From Prevotella sp. ne3005 (GTDB taxonomy: Bacteria; Bacteroidota; Bacteroidia; Bacteroidales; Bacteroidaceae), in contig NZ_FOCK01000002.1 in the NCBI RefSeq assembly GCF_900110085.1, positions 372,001-436,000 of the forward strand: 64,000 nt of DNA. The letters are read 5' to 3'. This document shows, piece by piece, positions 16,846-26,310 of the stretch (within the stretch, counting starts at the first letter, position 1; each line of letters begins with the position of its first letter). Under the pieces are notes generated by a model. That model did not search any database. It was not told the origin of the DNA and was given only the letters and a program-made list of their open reading frames with translations. The position numbers and the translations under genes are program-made.

Positions 16846-17844
16846 CTAATTTAATAAAAATTGGACAACGAGAGGCAGGTGATCACTATAACCAGGCTGA
16901 TAGCGCATGCCGTTATAGGTGCGGCGGGGTTTGAAACCTCCATAGATACGTTCGTCTTCTAATAAAAACTTAGGAGAATGGATACGCGCTGTTTCCACCT
17001 TATTATATATATGAGGACTACCGAGAATGTGATCAATGTTCTCCCACTCGCCTTTATAGCGGTAGGTGCCCTTAACGTCGTTGGCTCCATGTGCATCCTT
17101 AGTGAGATTATATAGACCATGCTGACAAATCTGTTGGAGTACAGGACCGTCAGGACCATCATTGAAGTCACCAGCTATCAGGAGTTTCGCCTCAGGTGAA
17201 ATGGCATAAATGGAGTCTATTGACTGACAGAGCCGCTCTGCTGCAGTTTGACGGAACGGTCGACTATAGCGTTCGCCACCAAACCGACTTGGCAAATGAG
17301 CCACAAAAACGTGGAGCGTATCTCCCGAACTCGTCTCGCCACAGACATAAAGCAAATCTCTGGTGGGACGCATGCCCTCAATGGGAGTAACTCGGATAGG
17401 ATAACTACGGATGGGGGCAAACGAGAATGACGAATACAGCAGTGCCACATCAATACCACGAAAATCGGGCGAAGAAGTCATCAAGTATTCATAGCCAGCA
17501 TTACGTAATAGCGAGCGCTTTGTCAGATCATGTAGTGCACTATCGTTTTCCACCTCACAAAGGGCAATCAAATCAGGGATGCCATCTTCCGAACAAGAAA
17601 GAATTTCCTGAGCAATGTTGTTCAGTTTTCGCCAATAACGTTTCTTCGTCCAATGGCGGGTTGCTTCTGGAAGATACTCCGTATCATCCTTGCCCTCGTC
17701 GTGACGATAGTCAAAAAGATTCTCGCAGTTCAATTCAACGAAAGTCAGCGACTGCGCCCTTACAGGGTTAAAGGATGAATAATAAATGATGAATGATAAA
17801 CATACAAAGCTTTTTATAAATACATCCCAATTATGCTTTATCAT
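16846..17844 (-). CDS. Secreted endonuclease/exonuclease/phosphatase-fold enzyme
   Basis: A 332-residue protein of the EEP (DNase I-like) superfamily. After an N-terminal signal peptide (ends near SSFNPVRAQS), the fold is seen as VELNCENLFDYRHDEGKDD (metal-binding Asn/Glu), LIALCEVEN (catalytic Glu), DFNDGPDGPV (Asp/Asn) and the terminal SDHLPLVV (Asp-His). All key residues are present, so it should be active, on nucleic acid or phosphodiesters outside the cytoplasm. It is the last gene of the five-gene minus-strand operon, starting 11 bp after nhaC. Part of its signal peptide is encoded by a 7-bp repeat tract, and its start codon lies in the loop of a 20-bp inverted repeat. Confidence 0.88.
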   Translation of the reverse strand: MIKHNWDVFIKSFVCLSFIIYYSSFNPVRAQSLTFVELNCENLFDYRHDEGKDDTEYLPEATRHWTKKRYWRKLNNIAQEILSCSEDGIPDLIALCEVENDSALHDLTKRSLLRNAGYEYLMTSSPDFRGIDVALLYSSFSFAPIRSYPIRVTPIEGMRPTRDLLYVCGETSSGDTLHVFVAHLPSRFGGERYSRPFRQTAAERLCQSIDSIYAISPEAKLLIAGDFNDGPDGPVLQQICQHGLYNLTKDAHGANDVKGTYRYKGEWENIDHILGSPHIYNKVETARIHSPKFLLEDERIYGGFKPRRTYNGMRYQPGYSDHLPLVVQFLLN

Positions 17845-17867
17845 TTTTCATTCATCATTTATCATTC
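17777..17867. repeat. 20-bp inverted repeat made of 7-bp repeats around a start codon
   Basis: Arms 17777-17796 and 17848-17867 are complementary over 20 bp with one mismatch and leave a 51-nt loop. Each arm is part of a 7-bp-period tract (TGATGAA/TGATAAA units at 17773-17800; TTTATCA/TTCATCA units at 17837-17864). The upstream arm covers the nhaC stop codon, and the loop holds the start codon of the EEP gene (17844). In mRNA this would be a long AU-rich hairpin. Confidence 0.85.
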
Positions 17868-19276
17868 TGGGTGACAACCCGCTTGATTTTCCAGCCGATG
17901 GACGCCACCACAATACTCGTAAGAGGCGACAGATAGTTAAAGAAGCAATAAGGCAGATAAGTCAGTGTAGCCACACCTAGCACCGTACTTTGCGTCAGTC
18001 CACAAGTATTCCAAGGTACCAACACGGAAGTCACTGTAGCACCATCCTCACAGCTACGACTAAGCAGACGGGGTTCGTAACCCTTCTCACGATAAGTATC
18101 CTTAAACATCGAACTGGACAGCATAATCGACAGATATTGATCAGCCGTGGCAATATTACAAAAAATGGCCGTACCGACCGTAGAGGCCACCAACGACGCA
18201 GCACCCCTTACCCCCTTGAGAACAATCCGCATCACATCCCGCAACTGTCCTGTAGCTGTCAGAGCGCCACCGAATGTCTGGGCACAGATAATCAGCCAGA
18301 TGGTGGGCATCATTCCCGCCATGCCACTGGTATGCACAAGTTCATTCAACATGGGCACACCTGTCTCAATGTTCGTCGAGCCATAGCAGACCTGCATTAT
18401 TCCCTTATACGATGCCAGGAATCCCACACCCTCCGATCCGGAAATGGTGTGGACAAGTGAAGACTGTACCAGCAACCCAACGACTGCTGCCAAAAAGATG
18501 GCCAAGAACAGTACCACCATCGATGGCCAACGGCGGGCAATCATGATACCCGTCAACACAGGTACTATCAGCAGCCAGGGGGAAATCACGAACGTCTGTT
18601 GCAAACCGTCCATAAACTCTGCCACATTACCATGTCCCTGCACATCCATCGTAAAGCCTGCAATCAGGAAAATAAGAAGTGAGATGCAGAAGGTTGGTAC
18701 CGTGGTAAAAAGCATATAGCGGATATGTGTAAACAGCGGTGTACCTGAAACACTCGACGCCAGCACGGTGGTGTCAGAGAGTGGCGATAGCTTGTCACCA
18801 AAATAGGCCCCAGTAATGATGGAACCCGCAATCCACCCATCTTCGAAACCATGAGCCTTGCCAATACCCATCAGAGCCAAACCAATTGTAGCCACTGTAG
18901 TCCATGATGAACCAATCATCAGACTAACCAATGCACAAAGCAGGCTGCTGCTGACGAAAAACACCTCCGGACGGATAATCTGCATACCATAATAAATCAT
19001 GGTAGGCACAATGCCCGACACCATCCACGTGCCACCAATGGCTCCAATCAGCAGCAGGATGATGATTGCCGGTGTACAGCTGGCAATCTTGTTGGTGAGC
19101 TCCTTTTCAAGATTCTCCCATTCCAGCCGTTTCGAGAAATGACCAATCAGCACACTGACGGCTGATGCAGCCAATAGCGAGACCTGTGAGGCACCATCCA
19201 ATGTTGCGCTACCAAATACGGTAACGCAACATGTGATAAGTACGATCAGTACTAGGAATGGGATAAACGATATCAT
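17855..19276 (-). CDS. nhaC: NhaC-family Na+/H+ antiporter
   Basis: A 473-residue inner-membrane protein with about 12 hydrophobic segments. The NhaC family pattern is present: IIILLLIGAIGGTWMVSGIVPTMIYYG in the first half, GAYFGDKLSPLSDTTVLAS at about residue 155 (the conserved polar motif) and CEDGATVTSVLVPWNTCG late in the protein. NhaC exchangers move Na+ out against H+, some with organic acids. The ATG follows directly after the TAG of the POT gene (TAGATG), and the stop is 11 bp before the EEP gene. Together with the proton-driven POT carrier upstream it may balance ion and proton flow; that is inference. Confidence 0.9.
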   Translation of the reverse strand: MISFIPFLVLIVLITCCVTVFGSATLDGASQVSLLAASAVSVLIGHFSKRLEWENLEKELTNKIASCTPAIIILLLIGAIGGTWMVSGIVPTMIYYGMQIIRPEVFFVSSSLLCALVSLMIGSSWTTVATIGLALMGIGKAHGFEDGWIAGSIITGAYFGDKLSPLSDTTVLASSVSGTPLFTHIRYMLFTTVPTFCISLLIFLIAGFTMDVQGHGNVAEFMDGLQQTFVISPWLLIVPVLTGIMIARRWPSMVVLFLAIFLAAVVGLLVQSSLVHTISGSEGVGFLASYKGIMQVCYGSTNIETGVPMLNELVHTSGMAGMMPTIWLIICAQTFGGALTATGQLRDVMRIVLKGVRGAASLVASTVGTAIFCNIATADQYLSIMLSSSMFKDTYREKGYEPRLLSRSCEDGATVTSVLVPWNTCGLTQSTVLGVATLTYLPYCFFNYLSPLTSIVVASIGWKIKRVVTQNDK

Positions 19277-20797
19277 CTAGCAAACCTTCTCGAGTCGTTT
19301 CATCATAGCAAACATAAAGATGGCAGCCACCACGCAAACAGCAATAAACACACCCCATACAATGGTCAGAGGGATGTCACCCCAGAGATAGCCGCCAACA
19401 CCTACCAGCTTATTACCAATAGCCGTAGACACAAACCAGCCACCCATCATCAGACCCTTCAATTTCGGAGGAGCCACCTTCGATACAAACGAGATACCCA
19501 TGGGGCTCAGAAGCAACTCACCAAATGTCAGAATCAGATAGGTACCAATCAGCCAGTAAGGCGAAACAAACGAAGCGGCGTCACCAGCCTCCTTCTGCTC
19601 ATTTGGCGTTAACAATCCCTGAGAGGCCAGCATCATCACGATAAAGGCCGATGCAGCCACCAGCATGCCATAGGCAATCTTACGTGGTGGCGTGGGTTCT
19701 TTGCCTTTAGATGCCAACGAAGCGAATATCGCCATTGAAACTGGTGTGAGAGCTACCACATAGAAGGGATTGAACTGCTGGAAGATAGGTGCAGAGATGG
19801 CCACCTCGCCAGTAGCCTGTGTATACTTATAGTACAGCACACCAAGTGCCACTACGATGATGGCGGCAGAGATGCCCTTGCCCTTTGAAGTCTTGCTCTG
19901 GAAAAGTGAGAAACCAGCATAGACGATAAAGATGATCATTACCAAGTTTATCACATCGAACGGCATGGTATCAGCACCCGTAGCCGACTTAGCCGTAAAC
20001 TCGTCTGCGAAGTAAGTCAGCGACAATCCGTTCTGGTGGAAAGCCATCCAGAAGAAGATTACCACGGCAAACACCAGACACAGGGCTACCACGCGTTGGG
20101 TCGTCTCCTCCTTGCTCAGTTCTGGCTCCGTGCTGGCAGCCTGAGCCTTGTCGGCCTTACCCTTGCCACCCTCTACATGACGGAAGGTGCCGCGGAAGAT
20201 ATAGTAGATGGCGATAGACAGAATAAGCGAAGCACAGGCGATGGCAAAGGCGAAGTGATAACTATCGTTCACGCTTGTGCCGAGGTTCTGCTGCGACCAC
20301 TCCATGATACGTACAGCTGCCGTCGGTGCAAACAGCGCACCAATATTGATGGCCATATAGAACAAAGAGAAGCCCGCATCACGCTTGTTAGCATACTTCG
20401 GGTCATTGTAAAGGTCGCCCACCATCACCTGGAGGTTACCTTTGAAAAGTCCCGTTCCGAAGCCGATGAGCACCAGAGCCACCAACATCACAATCAGGGC
20501 AAAGGTGTCGCCACCGAGGGGTACGGAGAGTAACAGGTAACCCGCAAACATTATCAGGATACCGATGGTCACCATACGGCCGAAACCGAAACGGTCAGCC
20601 AGCCAACCACCTACGATGGGGAGGAAATACACGAGCATGAGGAAATCACTGTAGATCTCTCCTGCCCAACCAGCATCGAGTCCGTAGTTTGCACGGAGAA
20701 ACAATGCAAAGACTGCGAGCATCGTATAATAGCCGAATCGCTCGCCCGTGTTGGCCAATGCCAACGCAAATAAACCTTTAGGTTGTCCTTCAAACAT
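19277..20797 (-). CDS. POT-family proton-coupled peptide transporter
   Basis: A 506-residue MFS-fold oligopeptide transporter of the POT/PTR family with about 14 hydrophobic segments. Family features: NTGERFGYYTMLAVFALFL in TM1, GGWLADRFGFGRMV after TM2, the FSLFYMAINIGALFAP stretch (PTR2 signature region) and a late GELLLSPMGISFVSKVAPPKLKGLMMGGWF. POT carriers bring in di- and tripeptides with protons. The TM1 motif E-x-x-E-R reads N16-T-G-E19-R20 here, so the first Glu is Asn, as I recall for many Bacteroidetes members. The start is 3 bp after the outer-membrane barrel gene, inside a tight operon. Confidence 0.92.
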   Translation of the reverse strand: MFEGQPKGLFALALANTGERFGYYTMLAVFALFLRANYGLDAGWAGEIYSDFLMLVYFLPIVGGWLADRFGFGRMVTIGILIMFAGYLLLSVPLGGDTFALIVMLVALVLIGFGTGLFKGNLQVMVGDLYNDPKYANKRDAGFSLFYMAINIGALFAPTAAVRIMEWSQQNLGTSVNDSYHFAFAIACASLILSIAIYYIFRGTFRHVEGGKGKADKAQAASTEPELSKEETTQRVVALCLVFAVVIFFWMAFHQNGLSLTYFADEFTAKSATGADTMPFDVINLVMIIFIVYAGFSLFQSKTSKGKGISAAIIVVALGVLYYKYTQATGEVAISAPIFQQFNPFYVVALTPVSMAIFASLASKGKEPTPPRKIAYGMLVAASAFIVMMLASQGLLTPNEQKEAGDAASFVSPYWLIGTYLILTFGELLLSPMGISFVSKVAPPKLKGLMMGGWFVSTAIGNKLVGVGGYLWGDIPLTIVWGVFIAVCVVAAIFMFAMMKRLEKVC

Positions 20798-20799
20798 GA

Positions 20800-21612
20800 T
20801 TATTTAATTTTAGAATTTTTGGTCCTGATAATATCAAAGAGGTACGTACATTTAATAACGATGTTGCCAAAGTTAGATCGGCCAAAGTAGTCACGCTTCG
20901 TCGAGCCGTAGATATTCCCCAACCCATAATAATAGCGCGCCTCCACCATGAAATGGCCGAAGTGGCGGTTGCTGTATTCCAAGCCTGCACCCACAGCAAT
21001 GCCATAGTCAAACTTATTCTCTACAGCCATCGAGTCCTGTGCAACCACCTGACTAGCTCGTTTATCACCATACAGATAGTCTGGACTGTAATAGCCCTTG
21101 TCATCTACTTTCGGATTAAAGGCAGGGTCGTGTACATCGAAATTACTCTCCGTCTTCTCACTAAGGAACATACCGAACTGCGGTCCCAGGTGGATAAACG
21201 CCTGAAACCCATTGCGCTCACGCCCCCAGCCCATCCTTGCCAGCAAGGGCACCTGCACATACGTCATCTTCCTCGTATAACTGAGGTTCTGCGAAGGATC
21301 AGTATGCAGCGGAACGGGCTTGTCGTTCATGTCCAGGATATTCTCTTTCCAACCTATCTGCGCATAGTTAAACTCTGCCACCACGGCACAGATGCTGTTG
21401 AAGTACTTCTCACAGGTATATCTGGCCGATAGTCCGCCAGTCACACCGCCCAGCATCGACTGGGGTACCTTCGGAACAAACGAGATATTGCTCAACACGT
21501 AGCCCCCGTTCACGCCCAAGGCAAAGTCTGTGCGATATTCACCCACCTGAGCATTCGCAGCGAACAGTGAACAGAAAACAGAGAATAGTGTTACTAATAG
21601 AACTCTACGCAT
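20800..21612 (-). CDS. Outer-membrane beta-barrel protein (PorT-like)
   Basis: A 270-residue protein with a signal peptide (MRRVLLVTLFSVFCSLFAANAQ). The mature part is built of amphipathic strands typical of the small Bacteroidetes outer-membrane barrels: DFALGVNGGYVLSNISF, TYVQVPLLARMGWGRE, FQAFIHLGPQFGMFLSE, FDYGIAVGAGLEYSN, HFMVEARYYYGLGNIY. PorT and relatives are linked to type IX secretion, but similar barrels have other or unknown roles. It starts 4 bp after the LysM gene. The codons for the signal-peptide core are a 7-bp tandem repeat (21558-21592). Confidence 0.85.
   Translation of the reverse strand: MRRVLLVTLFSVFCSLFAANAQVGEYRTDFALGVNGGYVLSNISFVPKVPQSMLGGVTGGLSARYTCEKYFNSICAVVAEFNYAQIGWKENILDMNDKPVPLHTDPSQNLSYTRKMTYVQVPLLARMGWGRERNGFQAFIHLGPQFGMFLSEKTESNFDVHDPAFNPKVDDKGYYSPDYLYGDKRASQVVAQDSMAVENKFDYGIAVGAGLEYSNRHFGHFMVEARYYYGLGNIYGSTKRDYFGRSNFGNIVIKCTYLFDIIRTKNSKIK
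21558..21592. repeat. Five 7-bp repeats inside a signal-peptide coding region
   Basis: Plus-strand units CAGCGAA, CAGTGAA, CAGAAAA, CAGAGAA and TAGTGTT are in strict 7-bp register. On the coding (minus) strand they spell the hydrophobic core of the barrel protein's signal peptide (TLFSVFCSLFAAN). Confidence 0.8.
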
Positions 21613-21615
21613 GCA

Positions 21616-22974
21616 CTAAAACTTAATCGTTTCTACCTTGTGGTCGGGCTTATAATGCACTAATTCCAACATTCTGTTTCTCAGTCCACCATTGCCATAA
21701 CGATCAAACTTCAGTGGCGTCTGCACTGGCTCATAGCCCAGCATGCCTGCAGCTCCATTGAAGGTCTTACCGTATTTGTGCAGACCACGCAGGAAGAAAT
21801 AAGCCTGGTCGAAACCTGTAATGGCCAGTCTTGGCAAACGGTTTTGCATGTCACTGTGGAAATTCCAGCGATACTTCTGCTCAATGCGCTGGGTTGCCAG
21901 TGACAGCGGGTTGTAGTTGAACGTCGATGGGATATACGTGTTATACTTATAGAAATTCTCCAGATGCGCTTTTGTGTACATCAGCCACTCCGCATAGCCG
22001 TACATCGTAATATTCAGCTCCGGACTCACCACCTTCAGACCGTTCAACTTTGAGAAGGCTACACCCAACTCCTGCGAACGGGCCGTATTCAGGATTACCA
22101 CATTCGACTTCGTCCGACTGAAAGCCTTCGAGAAGTTCTCCTCACCCGACTTCAGACTCGTTACCGAATACTCCAGTCCCCGCTGCTCCAGCTGTCGGCG
22201 CACAGCAGCCGTAAACGAGCCCTTCTTGCTTGTCGAGTCGTTGCAGTCCACGATTACCGTATGGAAATTCCTGAACTGATCAACAAACAGGTTCACTGAA
22301 GCGTCGTTGATCTCCTGTGGCGACTGCCACACCTGAAAGATATTCCTATTAGTGGTCAGCTGCGGTGCATTGATTGAGAAGGGAATCACCAGCTGTATGT
22401 CGTGCTTTTCCACAAATTTCGAGAGAGCTTCCATTTGCTTAGAGTAAAGAGGACCGATAATCAGGTCGCACTTAGCCGCATGCTCATCGAGCAATGTCTG
22501 ACGGATATCCCAGTCCTCTGGCGTATTCCAAGCATGTACGTCTACCGAGATGCCCAGTTTCTTCACACTGTCGCAAGCCATCAGCACACCACGGTAATAT
22601 TCCACCATGCGCCGCCCGTCACCATTAATGTCGTGCAATGGTAACATCACTCCCAGTCTGATTTCACGATTGCGCACATCATCGGAAGAGGCGGTCACTG
22701 GTGCCGGAGTCTCTTGTGGTTTCACCGCATGGCTCTCATAGGGAATCTTCAGTATCATACCCTTCTTCAGCTCATAGCCTGGCTCCTTCATCTCCGGATT
22801 GGCATCCAGCAATTGCTCGATGGTGATGCCATAGGTTCTGGAGATGCCGAACACGGTCTCCTTCTTCTTCACCTTGTGCAGACCACGGATGGATTCAGAC
22901 TCCTGAGCCGTCACCAAACCCGCCGTCAGACAAAGTACTGCAAGCAGCAGAAAATATCTCAAATAGCGTCTCAT
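21616..22974 (-). CDS. LysM domain plus periplasmic-binding-fold protein
   Basis: A 452-residue secreted protein. A signal peptide (MRRYLRYFLLLAVLCLTAGLVTAQ) is followed by one LysM repeat at about 30-78 (HKVKKKETVFGISRTYGITIEQLLDANP split across two strands). A type I periplasmic-binding fold runs from about residue 105 (IRLGVMLPLHDINGDGRRMVEYYRGV) to near the end, with CDLIIGPLYSKQMEALSKF and LAITGFDQAYFFLRGL. LysM binds peptidoglycan; the binding-fold domain recalls LpoA-like activators and amino-acid sensors, but no partner synthase is nearby. It is the first gene of the operon running to 16846, with a promoter at 23002-23009. Confidence 0.88.
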   Translation of the reverse strand: MRRYLRYFLLLAVLCLTAGLVTAQESESIRGLHKVKKKETVFGISRTYGITIEQLLDANPEMKEPGYELKKGMILKIPYESHAVKPQETPAPVTASSDDVRNREIRLGVMLPLHDINGDGRRMVEYYRGVLMACDSVKKLGISVDVHAWNTPEDWDIRQTLLDEHAAKCDLIIGPLYSKQMEALSKFVEKHDIQLVIPFSINAPQLTTNRNIFQVWQSPQEINDASVNLFVDQFRNFHTVIVDCNDSTSKKGSFTAAVRRQLEQRGLEYSVTSLKSGEENFSKAFSRTKSNVVILNTARSQELGVAFSKLNGLKVVSPELNITMYGYAEWLMYTKAHLENFYKYNTYIPSTFNYNPLSLATQRIEQKYRWNFHSDMQNRLPRLAITGFDQAYFFLRGLHKYGKTFNGAAGMLGYEPVQTPLKFDRYGNGGLRNRMLELVHYKPDHKVETIKF

Positions 22975-23001
22975 AATCTCTATTATTATGGTTTTCGCCT
23001 A

Positions 23002-23009
23002 CAAAAGTA
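23002..23009 (-). promoter_or_regulatory. Promoter -7 box of the LysM operon
   Basis: Minus-strand TACTTTTG fits TAnnTTTG and lies 28 bp before the LysM gene start; it would drive the five-gene operon. Confidence 0.55.
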
Positions 23010-23052
23010 CAAAATAATTGTGAATAACGCACTCAAATTAGGAAATATTTCG

Positions 23053-23060
23053 TATCTTTG
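23053..23060 (+). promoter_or_regulatory. Promoter -7 box of the CHU_C gene
   Basis: TATCTTTG, an exact TAnnTTTG match, 20 bp before the ATG at 23080. No convincing -33 element. Confidence 0.6.
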
Positions 23061-23079
23061 CACGATAATGCATTAAAAA

Positions 23080-23481
23080 ATGAGCAAACAACGACTAATT
23101 ATTGCCCTTTTTACAGTCCTAATGCCACTCATCGCCTTCAGTCAGGAAGTCGATGAAGAATATGGCAACATCGGCGGAGAGGCCAGCCAGCTGACCTTCC
23201 CCAACGCCTTCTCGCCCAACGGTGACGGAAACAACGACCTCTATCAGGCCAAGACTTGTCAGAACATCGTCGAGTTCCGTGCCACCATTATCAACCGCTG
23301 GGGGCATAAGCTCTACGAGTGGAGCGACCCCGCTGGGGGCTGGGACGGCACGTCGGGAGGCCGCAATGTGGCCGACGGTGTCTACTTCGTCATCGTCAAG
23401 GCCAAAGGTGCTGACGGCAAGGATTACAATATCCGTAAAGATGTGAATCTGCTTCGCGGACATTCCAATCAGAACCGCTAA
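23080..23481 (+). CDS. Minimal CHU_C (gliding-motility-associated C-terminal) domain protein
   Basis: A 133-residue protein made only of a signal peptide ([22 protein letters not shown]) and one CHU_C domain: [16 protein letters not shown] near residue 40, [37 protein letters not shown] and a short tail. In Bacteroidetes this domain usually sits at the C-terminus of very large proteins as a type IX secretion sorting module. Here nothing is attached to it. It lies 3 bp upstream of uvrA, so uvrA may be transcribed from its promoter. It could be secreted alone or be a remnant of a larger gene. Confidence 0.88.
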   Translation: MSKQRLIIALFTVLMPLIAFSQEVDEEYGNIGGEASQLTFPNAFSPNGDGNNDLYQAKTCQNIVEFRATIINRWGHKLYEWSDPAGGWDGTSGGRNVADGVYFVIVKAKGADGKDYNIRKDVNLLRGHSNQNR

Positions 23482-23484
23482 ATT

Positions 23485-26310
23485 ATGAAACGAGAAGACG
23501 ATAAAATCAATGTATATGGTGCGAGGGTGCACAATCTGAAGAACATCGACGTTGAAATTCCCCGCAACTCCCTCACTGTCATTACGGGTCTCAGTGGCTC
23601 GGGTAAGTCATCGTTGGCCTTCGACACTATCTTCGCCGAGGGACAGCGCCGTTATATCGAGACCTTCTCTGCCTATGCACGCAACTTCCTCGGTGGTATG
23701 GAGCGCCCCGATGTCGACAAGATTACGGGGCTCTCGCCCGTCATCAGCATTGAGCAAAAGACCACCAACAAGAATCCCCGCTCCACCGTGGGTACTACGA
23801 CAGAGATCTATGACTACATGCGTCTGCTCTTTGCCCGTGCAGGCCGTGCATACAGCTACGCCACTGGCGAGGAGATGGTGAAATACACCGAAGAGAAGGT
23901 ACTCGACATGATTCTTCACGACTATGCCGGCCGCCGCATCTTTATCCTTGCCCCACTGGTCAAGAGTCGTAAGGGACACTACCGCGAGCTCTTCGAGGCC
24001 ATGCGCCGCAAGGGCTACCTCAACATGCGCGTCGATGGCCAAATGCTCGAAATCGTCCGCGGCATGAAAGTCGACCGTTATAAGAACCATGACATCGAGG
24101 TGGTCATCGACAAGTTGCAGGTCAGCGAGAAGGACGACGAACGTCTCCGTAAGTCGGTCGCCATCGCCATGCGTCAGGGTGAAGGACTTATCATGATTCT
24201 CGACAAAGACACCAATCAGGTCAAACATTTCTCCAAACGATTGATGTGCCCTACTACAGGCATCAGCTACTCAGACCCGGCGCCCAATAACTTTTCGTTC
24301 AACTCCCCCCAAGGAGCTTGTCCTCATTGTAAAGGACTGGGCATCATCAATCAGATCGACCTCACGAAAGTCATCCCCGACCGCAAGGTGAGCATCCACG
24401 AAGGCGGCATCGTCCCCCTCGGCAAGTACAAAAATCAGATGATATTCTGGCAGGTTGCAGCCATCCTCAAGCGCTATGAGTGTGACCTGAAGACCCCCAT
24501 CGCCGACATCCCTGACGAAGCGATGCAGGAGGTGCTCTATGGCTCACTGGAGAACGTGCGGATAGACAAAGAACTCGTCCACACCTCCAGCGACTATTTT
24601 GTCTCCTTCGACGGCATCATCAAGTACCTGCGCAATGTGATGGACAACGATGACTCCAGCGCAGGACAGAAGTGGGCTGATCAGTTCCTTGCCGAGTGCG
24701 AGTGTCCAGAATGCCACGGCCAGCGTCTCAACCGCGAAGCCCTATCCTATAAGGTCTGGGACAAAAACATCTCCGAACTGGCCTCAATGGACATTGCCGA
24801 ACTCCGCGAGTGGCTCGATGAGGTAGAGCCTCACCTTGACCACCAGCAACAGCAGATTGCCCATGAGATTCTGAAAGAGATACGCACCCGACTCGACTTC
24901 CTGCTCGAGGTAGGTCTCGACTACCTCGCCCTCAACCGCCAGTCGGCCTCGCTCTCCGGCGGTGAGAGCCAGCGCATCCGACTCGCCACACAGATAGGTT
25001 CCCAGCTCGTCAACGTGCTATATATCCTCGACGAGCCGTCCATCGGCCTCCATCAGCGCGACAACGTGCGACTCATCCGTTCGCTCAAGGAACTGCGCGA
25101 CCTGGGCAACACCGTCATCGTCGTCGAGCATGATCAGGACATGATGCTCAATGCCGACTACATCGTAGACATCGGTCCCCGTGCGGGTCGGAAAGGTGGC
25201 GAAGTCGTTTTCCAAGGCACTCCCCAAGAGATGCTGAAGACCAACACGATTACCGCTCAGTACCTCAACGGCCAGCAGCAGATAGCCCTGCCCGAGAAAC
25301 GGCGTGCGGGTTCGGGGCACAGTCTCTTGCTGAAAGGCTGTACAGGCAACAATCTCAAGCACGTGGATGTCGAGTTCCCGCTCGGCAAGCTCATCCTGAT
25401 TACTGGCGTCAGCGGTTCCGGCAAGTCTACCCTCATCAACGAGACCCTGCAGCCCATCCTCTCCCAGCATTTCTATCGTTCGCTCAAGGTCCCCATGCCT
25501 TACGACAGTATTGAGGGACTGGAATATATAGATAAGGTGGTGAACGTCGACCAAAGTCCCATAGGCCGCACACCCCGCTCCAACCCCGCCACCTATACGG
25601 GTGTCTTCTCAGACATCCGCTCGCTGTTCGTCAACCTTCCGGAAGCCAAGATCCGAGGCTACAAACCTGGCCGCTTCTCGTTCAATGTCAAGGGCGGACG
25701 CTGCGAGACCTGCGGCGGCAATGGCTACAAGACCATCGAGATGAACTTTCTCCCCGACATCCAGGTGCCCTGCGAGGAGTGCCACGGCAAGCGATACAAC
25801 CGCGAGACGCTCGAAGTGCGCTACAAAGGCAAGTCCATCGCCGACGTGCTCGATATGACCATCAACCAGGCTGTTGAATTCTTCGAGAACGTGCCCGATA
25901 TCCTCCGTAAGATCAAGACCATCCAGGATGTAGGCCTCGGATATATCAAACTCGGACAACCCTCCACCACCCTCTCCGGTGGTGAGAGCCAGCGCATCAA
26001 GCTGGCCACCGAACTCTCGAAACGTGACACTGGCAAGACCCTCTACATCCTCGACGAGCCTACCACAGGACTCCACTTCGAGGACATCCGCATCCTCATG
26101 GACGTGCTGCAGCGTCTTGTCGACCGCGGCAATACCGTCATCATCATTGAGCACAACCTCGACGTCATCCGCCTCGCCGACTGGATCATCGACATCGGTC
26201 CCGAAGGTGGTCGCAAGGGCGGTCAGATTCTCTCCACTGGCACACCTGAGCAGGTGGCTCGCTCCAAGAAAGGCTATACCCCACGCTACCTCAAACCCCT
26301 TCTCAAATGA
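23485..26310 (+). CDS. uvrA: Excinuclease ABC subunit A
   Basis: The damage-recognition ATPase of nucleotide excision repair, acting with UvrB. The 941 residues are the usual length. It has two ABC modules, each with Walker A ([15 protein letters not shown] near residue 35; [14 protein letters not shown] near 645) and ABC signature ([14 protein letters not shown] near 495; [14 protein letters not shown] near 835). Zinc-binding Cys pairs are present in CPHCKGLG / CPECHGQR and in [11 protein letters not shown] / [10 protein letters not shown]. The ATG is 3 bp after the CHU_C stop, and the stop overlaps the next start by 4 bp, indicating translational coupling. Confidence 0.98.
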   Translation: MKREDDKINVYGARVHNLKNIDVEIPRNSLTVITGLSGSGKSSLAFDTIFAEGQRRYIETFSAYARNFLGGMERPDVDKITGLSPVISIEQKTTNKNPRSTVGTTTEIYDYMRLLFARAGRAYSYATGEEMVKYTEEKVLDMILHDYAGRRIFILAPLVKSRKGHYRELFEAMRRKGYLNMRVDGQMLEIVRGMKVDRYKNHDIEVVIDKLQVSEKDDERLRKSVAIAMRQGEGLIMILDKDTNQVKHFSKRLMCPTTGISYSDPAPNNFSFNSPQGACPHCKGLGIINQIDLTKVIPDRKVSIHEGGIVPLGKYKNQMIFWQVAAILKRYECDLKTPIADIPDEAMQEVLYGSLENVRIDKELVHTSSDYFVSFDGIIKYLRNVMDNDDSSAGQKWADQFLAECECPECHGQRLNREALSYKVWDKNISELASMDIAELREWLDEVEPHLDHQQQQIAHEILKEIRTRLDFLLEVGLDYLALNRQSASLSGGESQRIRLATQIGSQLVNVLYILDEPSIGLHQRDNVRLIRSLKELRDLGNTVIVVEHDQDMMLNADYIVDIGPRAGRKGGEVVFQGTPQEMLKTNTITAQYLNGQQQIALPEKRRAGSGHSLLLKGCTGNNLKHVDVEFPLGKLILITGVSGSGKSTLINETLQPILSQHFYRSLKVPMPYDSIEGLEYIDKVVNVDQSPIGRTPRSNPATYTGVFSDIRSLFVNLPEAKIRGYKPGRFSFNVKGGRCETCGGNGYKTIEMNFLPDIQVPCEECHGKRYNRETLEVRYKGKSIADVLDMTINQAVEFFENVPDILRKIKTIQDVGLGYIKLGQPSTTLSGGESQRIKLATELSKRDTGKTLYILDEPTTGLHFEDIRILMDVLQRLVDRGNTVIIIEHNLDVIRLADWIIDIGPEGGRKGGQILSTGTPEQVARSKKGYTPRYLKPLLK

